Positions 10,541 through 20,246 of a stretch of 64,000 nt of DNA are shown here, piece by piece. Location: NCBI GenBank assembly GCA_014529385.2, contig CM043954.1:6571806-6635805 (forward strand), given 5' to 3'. Origin of the DNA: Adiantum capillus-veneris (taxonomy: Eukaryota; Streptophyta; Polypodiopsida; Polypodiales; Pteridaceae). A program made the position numbers and the translations under genes. Each line of letters opens with the position of its first letter. Position 1 is the first letter of the stretch. The notes under the pieces were generated by a model. The model had not been told where the DNA came from. It made no database searches and saw only the letters and a list, made by a program, of their open reading frames with translations.

Positions 10541-11179
10541 TCAGCCAACAAGAACAGCCTTGCCCCGTCGCTCGTGTGTATCATTCCCATGCTACTTTGA
10601 ATTTTGTACTTTCATGTGTGCACTTTGATAGAAGAGGAGGCACAACAAACAACAAAGAAACTCCTCAAAGATATGTTGGACTTTCATCATGATTGCTAAT
10701 CTGCAGGATGAGAAGTCTCTTGATTGGGCTGCAATAACACATGCAACCACTGAAAATATCTACACCAGGCATGGTGCCATGGACTAGCATAGCAACACCC
10801 GAGAGGTAGCTCCTGAAAGTGGCCGACTCTCTGAAAAATTCCACACCCAGGCAATTAGATCGATCAAGAAATGTTTCAAGTTATTGTAAGATCACCTCTT
10901 TTAAGCAATGACATGAGAAATGCACAGCCTGCAGGTCAAAACTTATGTGTAGTTTTAGTGAATAACTAGGCATTTTTCTGTAAATGTACTTAGTACACCA
11001 GCCCTTGCCCAAAAGGTCACAGCCAACCCTCCCTGCGACTCAAGTCAATGTGTATCTAATTGTGGTCACTAACATACATTTAGCAAAATTCTCAGTAAAA
11101 ATTTGACACACAGAAAGCCTATTCAATTCATATTGCGAAATCCATTTAGATATCCGCTGTGTTACCTACATATCATTAC
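10541..11179. other. Downstream flank of the MAG gene; no recognisable terminal exon
   Basis: Lies between the LTR fragment ending at 10540 and the last recognised MAG exon. The family's final exon(s) would be expected here on the minus strand. Two weak splice-acceptor-like sites (near 11026 and near 10838) are followed by Val-Gly codons, but neither continues into the conserved C-terminal sequence. It holds nothing else I can identify. Confidence 0.4.
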
Positions 11180-12474
11180 CTTCCCTGGTCCTGTCAGGAG
11201 AATTGGCTTGCTTGAAACAATACCTCTCCTTGATTGGATAGTTTGCAATCCTGCACCATCGCAATATGAGAAATGGAAAAGAATGTTTCTTTCAATTGCA
11301 AGAACTACAAGTTCGCACGAGTAATTAACCTGCTATGGGAGCACAAGACCGGATCAATACAGCGGCTCCCACCCCCTTGATGTCTGCTACAATATTCAGC
11401 ATAACGTGCAAACCATAGCACAGATAAACATACGCATGACCACCAGGCCCAAACTGATAACCCACCCAATGTGGTCATCAAAAATATGGCTTAAAGGCTG
11501 AGTTCAGTAACTATGCTTAGCCTTTGCACAACTTTCATGAAGAGGAAAAACATACTGACCATGGCAGCAGTTCGGGGAGTAATACCAAACCGCGCATGGC
11601 AAGCAGAATCGTTAGGCCGGTATGCCTCCACCTGAAGAAGAAGAACTATCTAAAGGTGTCTCTTTCAACCACTTGTATCCCTCAAATTGAGACACAAAAA
11701 AAATTGTCTTATTGACTGGTAAATCATTATGCAGTTTCAAACCTCAGTTATCTGAAGCACCACATCATCTCTTCGTAGGAACTTTCCAAGAAGTTTTGGG
11801 GCAAGTTCCAAAGAATCACACTGGAAAAAATCCGCCTCTAAACGGGCTGGGAGCTTCTCATAATCAAAGTCTGAGGAGACAATCTCCATTTGGGTCTTGA
11901 TTCTTTTTTGAGATGAATGAGTGGACAATGAGAAGCCTGTTGTCACAAATTTATGTAGCCCATTCATATCAAGTTTTCAAGAACTCAGCAGCATAAAAAA
12001 GTATTTGTCAATCGTGCATGTTTAGTGATACTTACTTGTCTGTGTGAAGGAGGGAGCATTAACTTCATGGACGCCATCGTTAAGAACATTTTCAGAACAT
12101 AAGCAAGGGGAATGACGGCCTCTCCTGTGCAACTCTTTGTTCAGGTTGTCAGTGGGAGTGGAAGGCAATGCGTTGTGATCACAATCCGCAGCCTTCAATG
12201 TTAAAGCTGCAGTCTTTCTTAGGTGCTTCGTCTTGTTTGAGATGGGCTCTGCAGCAACATGAGTGCCTTTGTCATCCTCAAATGTTTTGGATGATTTCAG
12301 GGAGTTAAGGCATGTTGCTGTCTTTCTGTCAAAAGGAAGGGTGCTAGGGGCCGCAGCCCTCTTCTTCTCCATGGAAGAAGGGTGCTGCCGAAGCCTGGAG
12401 TTGCGAAGAGCTTTCTCTCTGCTGGTGTCCGAGAGCGAAAAGGTAGCTTCCCAGCTCGTTGGGGACGATTCCAT
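11180..12474 (-). CDS. MAG: DNA-3-methyladenine glycosylase (AAG/MAG family), five exons seen, C-terminus missing
   Basis: Base-excision repair enzyme that cleaves alkylated purines from DNA. Minus-strand exons: 12474-12036, 11936-11743, 11631-11560, 11453-11330, 11250-11180. All introns are GT-AG and 79-111 bp; phases agree and the joined exons give 300 codons. Residues 1-147 are a basic, low-complexity N-terminal extension. The catalytic domain then shows LELAPKLLGKFLRRDDVVLQ, VEAYRPNDSACHARFGI, FGPGGHAYVYLCYGLHVMLN, VLIRSCAP and KPILLTGPGK. By alignment to human AAG, the catalytic Glu is E213, with Y215, H223, Y245, N255 and R270 all present. The last about 60-70 residues of the family are not found before the LTR at 10540, so this is probably a 3'-truncated gene or one with a distant last exon. 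I chose the ATG at 12474 because upstream codons in frame lack an ATG. Confidence 0.92.
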
Positions 12475-12560
12475 TCCTCCTTCGGCGTGACAAGCTCTGG
12501 TCAACCCGCCAGCCAAACGCAGCCTCCCATTTTCCCCACTGTCGTGAGTACTTCAGTAGT
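12475..12560 (-). promoter_or_regulatory. Proximal upstream region of the MAG gene
   Basis: The short stretch between the MAG start codon and the nearest SINE tail. Just beyond it, in minus orientation, are a CCAAT word and an ACGTGG word (about 12568-12580). No clear TATA box is seen. The assignment rests on position only. Confidence 0.3.
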
Positions 12561-12569
12561 CGTAGCCAC

Positions 12570-12800
12570 GTATTGGATACAAATACATATACTACTCTCC
12601 TAGTCGCTCTCTTCTGTGTTTTATTCATTAGTTTGCGAGATTCCCCTGACGTGAGGCCTTCCACCCACCTTCCACCTAAAGTTTCTCACCTTTCAAAAGT
12701 AACATTCAAGTCTCGAACTCAAAGCCGCTGGGATTATAGCTTCCATGATGAGGTTGTAACCAACCGAACACTAAGGCGAAGTTGCGTTGCAGTCCTCCAC
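12570..12800 (-). mobile_element. tRNA-derived SINE S1 (minus)
   Basis: The minus strand has a B-box-like GAGTTCGAGACTT (about 12710-12725), preceded by an A-box-like TTGGTTACAACC about 50 bp upstream. It ends in a tail containing AGAAGAGAGCGACTAGG, shared with S2. No open reading frame. It lies directly upstream of the MAG start codon. Confidence 0.5.
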
Positions 12801-13004
12801 TTAATTATAATAAAAAACTCGTCTGACTTGCCTCTCTGTCGTCGTGAGCCACCTGACGTCTGGCCTGTCGTTGTTGAATGCTCCTGCTCCTGTTGTTCTC
12901 GCGCAGAATCTACACAGCATGCTTTCTGTGCCCACCACCTGGACTCACATGTTGTTCCTCGCCTAGCATCACGGAAGATTCCCTCTTTTTTTCGAATTAA
13001 TCCC

Positions 13005-13235
13005 AGCTGGTACCCCCTACTCGCTCTCTTCTTATTATAATCATTTATCGCACAGATTCCTTACGATTCCCATCTTACATCTCAAGGGAATTATATTACC
13101 CTTACCTTGTAAAAGGAATGAGATGGGAGAACTCGAACTCAGTCACGCAGAAGTCCTTGACTCTATGACCTCACACCTAACCACTGGAGCAGCAGGCCTC
13201 GACGGCTTCGTCGCATCCCATTATATTAAAAAAAA
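13005..13235 (-). mobile_element. tRNA-derived SINE S2 (minus)
   Basis: The minus strand reads CCAGTGGTTAGGTG (the A-box region of tRNA-Glu/Asp-like genes, about 13180-13195), then about 50 bp later the B-box-like GAGTTCGAGTTCT (13126-13140). The 3' tail is AGAAGAGAGCGAGTAGGGGGTACC. The tail is shared with S1 and, in part, S3. Confidence 0.6.
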
Positions 13236-13332
13236 GGTTTACGCTCGCAACCTCTGCGCCCACTCTTCCCCTTGGCACGCCACCTTATCGTCAACTCCTA
13301 GAGATGACGCCCTGGACAGGAAACTCCTCAAG

Positions 13333-13455
<123 letters not shown>

Positions 13456-14040
13456 ACTGCAATCGAAATTCGGGACCTCCTCAAAGTTTGCATGAGGAGA
13501 ATCAGTCTTGATTCTCCTCTTCTTTTCTTTATCGAAAATCGTAGCACCTACTGGCTGGCCTGAAACAAAATACATTAACTGAAAGATGCCTTCAAGATTC
13601 CCTCCACCATCATCATCTAGTCCTCACCTCCTACTCGGCCAAAACCTTCTCTCGCTTGCGTGCTACCCTTCCTTACCTCTCGATGCGTCCTTACGAGCCT
13701 GAAAATCCGCCTTCCCTGTGAGCTTGCACCTAAGCTTCCCCTACCATTCATGGACTTGCACCTATAGAGCAATCCCCCGGCCCCGGTCATCTCCACTATG
13801 CCTTGGAGAGAGGGGGGGGTTATTCTATTCACTTGTGCCTTATGAAGCGTCTCACCTTTGCTCTGCGATGAGAGAGAGAGAGAGAGAGAGAGAGATTCAT
13901 CTACTCTTCTGCGATGTGCACATGAGAGGGAGAGAGATAGAGACCTAATTGGGAGGCATGGCCTCCACATGGCCTGCCTCCCCCTTCTCACTCCTTTACT
14001 TCCAAATCTCCTCATGCATCTTCTCGTTATCTCCATTAAT
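13456..14040. other. No identifiable gene
   Basis: Pyrimidine-rich unique-looking DNA with a GA microsatellite at 13868-13893. No conserved protein motif was seen on either strand. Confidence 0.5.
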
Positions 14041-14044
14041 GGGC

Positions 14045-14165
14045 CATTTTTTTATTTTGTTCTAGCCGGTACCCCCTACTACTTTCAAGAGTTGGGGGTT
14101 GAACCCGAACTGCCAGAACCGTAGGATCGACGGCATTGAAGTGGGATACAATTACCACCATACTT
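14045..14165 (-). mobile_element. SINE fragment S3 (minus)
   Basis: The minus strand contains CAGTTCGGGTTCAACCCCC (B-box-like), then the tail AGTAGGGGGTACCGGC and an A-rich end. The tail matches S2. The 5' half is not recognisable. Confidence 0.5.
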
Positions 14166-14189
14166 TTTTTGTCCGAGTTTACTTTTGCA

Positions 14190-14385
14190 AGCGCTTGCAT
14201 GGTTGAGGCGTTGGGTTGCCAACTAGGAGTTCGTGGGTTCAAGACCCAGGTGGAAGGGGTTCATCCACATCGTTGACATTTTCTCACACGTTCTCCTCAA
14301 GACTCGCCATGATCGTCGATCCCACCTCTTTAGCTTCATTAAAGACCTCGTCTTATATAGTGTCCAGTGTTCGCCACAAATGTTT
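14190..14385 (+). mobile_element. tRNA-derived SINE S4 (plus)
   Basis: Starts GCGCTTGCATGGTTGAGGCG (A-box-like) with the B box GGGTTCAAGACCC at 14235-14247. Possible short direct repeats TTTGCAA flank it (about 14184-14190 and about 14383-14389). Its body differs from S1-S3. It is not a functional tRNA: no cloverleaf with paired acceptor ends can be drawn. Confidence 0.5.
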
Positions 14386-14389
14386 GCAA

Positions 14390-14920
14390 AAAAATGAAGT
14401 TTAGTGTGCTTTTACTAGCTAAAATTACAAATACCGGCTAGATTTTCAAACTTGCCTTGAAGAAAACAATAGAATCCTAAAAGTAACAGTGTGTAAACAA
14501 AAAAATATTCTCGACTAAAAACGGAGAAAGACTTGAGTGTGGTCTTTTAATGTATGGTTAGGAAAAAAAAATGGCAAGCCTTGTTCCCCACCGTTCCATT
14601 CTGGATCAAACTCCAAGAGAGCAAGAAGTGAAAGCCCATTGAAGTGAACATCAAGTAAACCCCATGTGAACATAAATTGAACTTCCATCACAATGTGAAT
14701 GCACTTACTTCAAAGTGTTCACATTGATTCCGATGTGAATACATTGATTCCAATACGAATGCTAGCCATGTGAACTCCCCCCATCCATACTCTTTCAAAT
14801 AGTGCGTGATAGCCTAATGGATGATGGCATGTATAGGTGGTACCAAAAAGGAGTGTCTTGGACACCTCTTTTGGGAGGAGAGAGTGGGGAATAAGGTAGG
14901 CTATCAAAAGGGATTTTTAA
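14390..14920. other. No identifiable gene
   Basis: AT-rich DNA. 14640-14770 holds imperfect repeats of a CCATGTGAA/TTCACATTG-like word. No coding signal was seen. Confidence 0.5.
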
Positions 14921-16261
14921 CACTAGAATGGTAACCTAACAGGACATAAAAGTGTCCTTTCAGGGTTTTAGTAAAAAATTCCAAAACCATAGTAGATCCA
15001 CTCATTTTGAAAAATCCTTTCATGAGCTTATAGTTCAATAACTACTACATATGGAAAAAATGAAAAACTTGTAATTTTTCTCATCCCATGGTCACTACAA
15101 GCCTCCAAAGTTGATGGACCAGTGCATTTTGCCCAAAACAGCAATTTCTTACGGTTGATTGCATATAAATAAGAGTGGAGATTTTTGTAGGACATGAGAT
15201 AAAATGCCCCGTTAACTTCAATGGGTTGGTGACCAAAACATATGGTTGCTTTTACCTCACTAATTTTTTTTTGGGCAAAAAAATTAGGTACAAAAAAGTT
15301 GCATTTTTGCCATTCTGCGGACCTATTATCAAAGTTTCTATAGTCACGCTCAATACGGATACTATATACATGTTTTCTTAGTTCTCTTTGGGCCTCTGGA
15401 TTCAAAAGGAGCCATGGAGCATGTCAAAAGGATAATGGATCTCTTACAATTGGAACCTTGGGGGCAATGATAAAGTGCTAAATACAACAAAACATGAAAA
15501 AACTGGGTTTACCATTATGACCTCTAGAAACCCATAGAAACTACTCAATATCTAGCCAAGTTTGTAGTCTATGATTAGATATGGTCACTACCTACAAAAT
15601 ACACAAAATTGGACTAAGAAACTAGCAATATTGAGAAACTTATACTTGCTACTCTAAAATGTATCGTATTCTTCAGCAATCAAAAAACTCAACCATCATC
15701 ATATACTATGCTATGTAGCATATTAGGTCCCCCAAAACTCAAGGAAGATTAGCTTTATATTATACATTACACTTACACAATCAAAATTGAATTTGGATAT
15801 CAAGAAAGCCACCAAAAAAATTATAAAAATGCTAATTTTGGCCAAAAAACAGGATTATGTAATTCTTGTAAATTGGTAATAACTTTCAATTTTAACACGT
15901 AGCTCTCCCTACAAGCATCAAAACATGTTGAGAACTATGAAGGCCTAACCTCTAGCCATCTAAACCTCACAAACATGAAGTTTAGAGTGGTATAGTTGCC
16001 AAAAATTGAAAAAAAAAACAAAAACAGGACCCGTTTTTTCACACAGTTTAGGTTCAAAAATGTTGTGCAAGAGTAAGGTTAATGGTGAGATCTATGCTCA
16101 AAAAAAAATGCTAAGTTTTTTTCAGCTCATAAGGAAACTTTGTGGATATATAGCACCTAGAAATTCATTTTCATACTCTTCAAATAATTCAAGCAAAATG
16201 GTCACTTAACAGGACACAAAAGTGTCCAAGGACATAAAAGTGTCTTGTTACCATTCTAGTG
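14921..16261. mobile_element. 1.34-kb non-autonomous TIR element
   Basis: The ends are 15-bp perfect inverted repeats CACTAGAATGGTAAC (14921-14935) and GTTACCATTCTAGTG (16247-16261). Subterminal AGGACATAAAAGTGTCC-like words occur at both ends. The interior is AT-rich with no usable reading frame. The CACTA-like first five bases suggest En/Spm relatives, but the flanking triplets (TAA and CTA) do not form a clean 3-bp duplication. TA or TAA shared at both sides would also fit mariner- or Harbinger-type elements, so the superfamily is open. Confidence 0.65.
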
Positions 16262-16323
16262 CTAATTCAAATAATTCCAACTGAACATTCTAATTTCATT
16301 CCACTACAAGAGGCTATTCATAT

Positions 16324-16405
16324 TAGCGACGCTCAAAAAAAAAAATCCCGGCGTCGCTATGAGCGTCGCAAAATTTTTTGTAAATTTGCGACGCTCATAG
16401 CGACG
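16324..16405. repeat. Left subterminal repeats of the CACTA element
   Basis: Inverted and direct copies of GCGACGCTCATAGCGACGC around an AT-rich centre. In En/Spm elements such repeats bind the TNPA protein. Confidence 0.8.
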
Positions 16406-16493
16406 CCGGCTGGGCTAAAAAAATAACCGAGCGCGCCCAAAAACTCAGATTTCAGATCTGAGTTTTTCGGCGCCCTCAAGCAAAGAGTAGGTA

Positions 16494-16494
16494 A

Positions 16495-16532
<38 letters not shown>

Positions 16533-16538
16533 CTTCTC

Positions 16539-16569
<31 letters not shown>

Positions 16570-16687
16570 AGAGGAAGGAGAGCCAGGTATGCTCCTTCCC
16601 TCTCCTCATTCTCATGTTCCCTTCCCCTCTTTCTCTCTCCCTCTCTCTCTCTCTCACACACACACATACACACACACACATAGTGTT

Positions 16688-16727
<40 letters not shown>

Positions 16728-16730
16728 AAC
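16494..16730. repeat. Microsatellite cluster (CT)n, (CA)n, (GA)n
   Basis: CT at 16496-16528, CA at 16541-16565, CT/CA at 16630-16680 and GA at 16691-16723, all within the left part of the CACTA element. Long apparent reading frames here are repeat artefacts. Confidence 0.95.
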
Positions 16731-16754
16731 AAAAACAAAAACGCACACACACAT

Positions 16755-16960
16755 ACATAAAAAAAGAATGCACACACACATTGAGAGAGGAAAAGAGAGA
16801 GAGAGCATGCATAAACAAAAAACGCACGCATTGAGAGAGGAAAAGAGAGAGAGAACATGCATAAACAAAAAACGCACACATTGAGAGAGGAAAAGAGAGA
16901 GAAAACATGCATACGATCCAAAAAAACGCACACACATTGAGAGAGAAAGAGAGAGAAACT
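16755..16960. repeat. About 52-bp minisatellite, four copies
   Basis: The unit runs GCACACATTGAGAGAGGAAA, then AGAGAGAGAGAACATGCATA and AACAAAAAAC. It is repeated about four times with small changes. Confidence 0.85.
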
Positions 16961-17321
16961 AATTTAACGTCGTAGGAAACTAATTAAAATTAAAAGACCT
17001 AAAGATCTAGCCGACGAGGAGTTGAACTCAAGACCTATTATTCAAGAGGGAAATGGCATAATCAATCTATCATACTTGGCATGGGTGATAGAAAGGTTAT
17101 ACCATTTATCTCTTTTTATTGGCACACACATCCACACACACGCACACACACAAGAAGAAGAGAGTTATAACGTCGTAGGAAACTATCTTAAAAGACGTTA
17201 AAGATTAGGTTAGATGTAGACTTACGTTAAATTAGATTTAGGTTTATTTTTAACTAGATTTACGTTTATTTACGCTAGATTTAGATTTACGTTATATTAG
17301 ATTAGATTTAGGTCTCCATAG

Positions 17322-17673
17322 ACTGTGATGCCTACATGAAGCGGGTGAAGAAAGCCCTCAATGGAATATAGGGTATTGTTGCCTTCACTCATGGTGGGCT
17401 CCGTCGATCCAAAAGTACTGGTGAAATGTCTTCAGAAGATAGGGAAGAAGGTGGATCTTCAGGGCGGCAAGAGTCACTACATCCCCGACACAATGACCAT
17501 CTAGACAACCTCTAGTCATTCAACAGCAACTTCAAAGTTAGTAACAAGAGCAAGAACGGTCTAAAGGGCCAATTGCTGTCGTCAGATGTGGATGGAGATG
17601 AGGCAGCGTCACCGCCGGAAGTTAACTCTCACATCTTTAGTGATGAGAATGCCAACTCTTGCCGAGTTATGTG
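17322..17673 (+). pseudogene. Captured HIPP (heavy-metal-associated isoprenylated plant protein) fragment
   Basis: Heavy-metal-associated (HMA) domain pieces: IDCDAYMKRVKKALNGI, where the second Cys of the CxxC metal site is Tyr, then a stop at 17369-17371. In the next frame come MVGSVDPKVLVKCLQKIGKKVD, and in the first frame a stretch rich in Ser/Asp/Glu ending CRVM and a stop at 17671-17673. CRVM is a CaaX prenylation box. An N-terminal HMA domain and a C-terminal CaaX box are the hallmark of HIPPs, so a host gene copy was captured by the CACTA element and later broken by a frameshift and stops. No introns are evident inside the piece. Confidence 0.75.
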
Positions 17674-17804
17674 AAAAATTATGTGTTAAATCAGTTTTAA
17701 GGTTCTTATAATCCCTGTTAGTTTAGTTCTTTGTTTTTAATATAACATAATTTACGTTAGATTTAGATTTATGTTATATTAGATTAGACTTAGGTTTATT
17801 TTAG

Positions 17805-18483
17805 GGTGGAACGAATCGACAAAAAGCGTTTTACTCAAGATTGTGGAATCATGGCAAAATTTGAACAGTCTAGTCGACGACGTTCCTCTGATGCAGATCC
17901 TGTGGTGGCGGAACTCACTTACTTCGGCACGCTGCAAGAGATTTTGAGGATCGATTACAGAGGATTTTTTGTCGACTTGTTCGACGTGCAATGGTTCAAG
18001 ATAATCATGGAGGGTCGCAACGCTACTGTGCGTAGAGGAGAGTCTGGTTTTCTTGAGGTGGATTCTACTAAGAAATGGACTGACCTAAGAGACACTTTCG
18101 TACTACCCGAGCATTGTGAACAAGTAAGTATGTAAATAGTTAACATCCCCCTTTTACAAGTTATGTGCTTGAAAGCTCTCATGTAAGTTATGTGGCTCTG
18201 GCAGGTAATATTTCATCCTACAAAGTCTACATCAAACTGGTGGTACGTCATAGAGGTAGCCCCTCGTAGTGCAAGGATGTATGAAGGCTACCATGTGCCA
18301 ATCACAACGGCATCAATGGAGGAGATCAGAGAAGATGCTCAATCAGAAGTCGCTGCGGTGGTGCCAGACGAGCATCAAGATGCTACTACTCTATATGGGG
18401 TGCATGCAGAGGAGCTACAAAATGAAACAGAGGATATGTGTTTAAACGGAGAGCTCTATATAGATATAGGACGTTTCTTATGG
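17805..18483 (+). CDS. TNP2-type CACTA product fragment (DUF4216 domain), spliced
   Basis: Exon 17805-18123 follows an acceptor-like TTTTAG and ends at a GTAAGT donor. The next exon starts at 18205 after CTGGCAG. The joined product has YFGTLQEILRIDYRGFFVDL, then FDVQWFKIIMEG, VDSTKKWTDLRDTFVLP, EHCEQ and VIFHPTKSTSNWWYVIEV, ARM. This matches the pattern of DUF4216, which lies downstream of the transposase domain in plant TNP2-like proteins. The catalytic domain (Transposase_21) and DUF4218 are missing upstream, so only the C-terminal part remains. The right limit is uncertain, because frames overlap after about 18440. Confidence 0.7.
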
Positions 18484-18943
18484 AGTTTCTTTCTTCTTTG
18501 TCACCGCAGCAGAGACAGTGGTACGTGGAGCGTCATCGCTCTGGCGCATCATCGCGCGTTCCTACTCCATCCGCATCTCCCTCTCTTTCGGAGCATTCAG
18601 CGCGCTCCGAAGCTTCGGTGTCGACGAGACGAGCTTCACACTCGTCTAGACACCGGCGCTCTAGTGGTGGCGGTGGCGGTTGTTGTGGGGATTCCGCCAC
18701 GATGACAGGACGTGATCCCACACCGTACAAGCGCGAGTACGCAGGCAGGAAGGGCTTAAACGCCCTGATGGACATTCTCAGTTCTCGCGGCGGCATGGTT
18801 AGTATTAGGGTTTACTCTTTTCTATTTTTTGTATTGTTTTATAAATGTCGTTATATGTTTATACTTACTGAAAGCTGTCTTATTGTCTTTTTTTGCAGAA
18901 TCCGACAGATACGCCGCTTGGACGCGATGAGACGTTTGACTAG
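18438..18943 (+). CDS. Second CACTA reading frame, function unknown
   Basis: An open frame from about 18438 gives a Ser/Arg-rich segment (SPSLSEHSARSEASVSTRRA), a Gly run, then KREYAGRKGLNALMDILSS. A GT-AG intron fits at 18798-18898 (ATG|GTTAGT ... TTTGCAG|AAT) and the spliced frame ends DETFD-stop at 18943. No family was recognised. It may be the end of the TNP2 transcript or a TNPA-like product. Confidence 0.4.
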
Positions 18944-19261
18944 ACAACGTCAGTTTAGCCGTAGCTAGATAGCATTAGTTTAGAGTTTCTCATAGCTTAT
19001 GTATCATGAGACGGATTTTATACGTCTTTTTGAACCATGTATATTATTACATTTGTCACCGTAGTTCCTTTTGCCAATCAATTCTTTATGCCTATGATGT
19101 TGTACAATTGTCATTATTACATTTGCCAATCAATTCATTTTGCCTATGATGTGTACAATTGTCAATTTTGCAAGCAATGCGTCTTGTGGGTGACTATTTT
19201 GGGTCTATTATCTACCCTTGCACTTTTTTTAAAAAGTGAATCAAGTATAATATGGTTGATG

Positions 19262-19298
19262 GGTGGCAGGGCATTCAATGCCCTAATGCCCTGCCACC
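19262..19298. repeat. Perfect hairpin, 14-bp stem
   Basis: GGTGGCAGGGCATT and AATGCCCTGCCACC are exact reverse complements separated by 9 bases. It lies just inside the right subterminal repeats of the CACTA element. Confidence 0.9.
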
Positions 19299-19312
19299 AA
19301 AAAAAAATTATC

Positions 19313-19475
19313 TCGGGCGTCGCTATAACCGTCGCTATTTATGGCTCTGTAGCGTCGCTATGAGCGTCGCTATAGTCTTCTGTGTAAACGTCGCTATAAC
19401 CGTCGCTGTGAGCGTCTCTATATAGCGACGCATATAGCGACGCTCTCGTAGCGACGGTTTTAGCGACGCCGGGGG
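19313..19475. repeat. Right subterminal repeats of the CACTA element
   Basis: About ten copies of GCGTCGCTAT/AGCGACGC-like words in both orientations, mirroring 16324-16405. Confidence 0.85.
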
Positions 19476-19539
19476 TTATAAAAACCCAGTGTATTTCCGT
19501 CGCTAACAGCGTCACAAGAGCACACAACCTCTTGTAGTG

Positions 19540-19583
19540 TTCTGCTCCACTCTTGGTAAGTGCCTCAACTGCCGTCAGTATTG

Positions 19584-19633
<50 letters not shown>

Positions 19634-19641
19634 ATCTCTCA

Positions 19642-19691
<50 letters not shown>

Positions 19692-19822
19692 GCCTCTACT
19701 TTTGAATTCCATAGCTCCATGCTTGTCTTTCTGCCTTAGGCATGGAAGGATGATGTTTCTGATAAATTCCATTCAGCCATAATTGTTGCATCTTCTCCAG
19801 TAGCAACTCAGCACCTTCTATG

Positions 19823-19855
<33 letters not shown>

Positions 19856-20246
19856 CATGAGTATTATGATTGTGTTTGATGGTCTTCTATGCTATATCAA
19901 CAGCATCATAACTTGTTCCACATGGAACCTCATATTGTTCAGAATGGTAGTACATGCACCCATCTTCCTCCAGTGTGAATTACACAACACATCCCTGGGC
20001 TGCAAAAAAGAGGGAACAAAGAAGCATTGAGAAGAGGATGACACAAACATGTGAGGACGATGACATTCATGAGTAAGAGGCAAAGAAAATTTGCAGGGTG
20101 GTTGCTAAGGGTTGGCGTAAACAAATAAGCAGGCTTTCTGAGCCTCTTCAAATGAGGATTCTACAGCAACTCCTCCTTAATCCAACTTTCTCAGTTTTGC
20201 AGAGTTAATTGAGAGAGTCATTTTCTCTAACATTTGTCATACATTA
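19540..20246. other. Intervening DNA with microsatellites; no gene seen
   Basis: CT/CA repeats at 19583-19690 and CT at 19823-19855. The last part, up to the CATTA at 20242-20246, is the left flank of the insertion site of element B. Its continuation is at 35542. Confidence 0.5.

Larger units (their letters stand above)
16302..19539 (+). mobile_element. CACTA (En/Spm) DNA transposon with both ends, 3.24 kb
   Basis: Terminal inverted repeats CACTACAAGAGG (16302-16313) and CCTCTTGTAGTG (19528-19539) are flanked by the same 3-bp target duplication TTC (16299-16301 and 19540-19542), as expected for CACTA elements. Subterminal arrays of GCGACGCTCATAGCGACG-like words lie just inside both ends. Inside are a truncated TNP2-type product, a second short gene, a captured HIPP fragment and microsatellites. 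The transposase catalytic domain is absent, so it is a non-autonomous derivative. Confidence 0.93.

Noticed and set aside
10690-10790. Candidate last exon of MAG (minus strand, Val-Gly and Pro-Gly-Val-Asp wording downstream of 10838)
   Set aside because: Only a few residues agree with the family, the frame must shift at least once, and the conserved C-terminal motif is not recovered.
12459-13040. 193-codon plus-strand open frame
   Set aside because: It lies antisense to the MAG first exon and runs through SINE S1 and into S2; no motif, and the composition is that of the SINE DNA.
14190-14260. Possible functional tRNA gene
   Set aside because: A and B box-like words are present, but acceptor and anticodon stems do not pair; fits a SINE better.
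16445-16937. Overlapping 150-160-codon Cys/Val/Ser/Leu-rich frames on the minus strand
   Set aside because: Produced by CA, GA and CT repeats and the 52-bp minisatellite in the CACTA arm.
16755-16960. CRISPR-like array
   Set aside because: Repeats are directly adjoining without unique spacers, in a eukaryotic transposon; it is a minisatellite.
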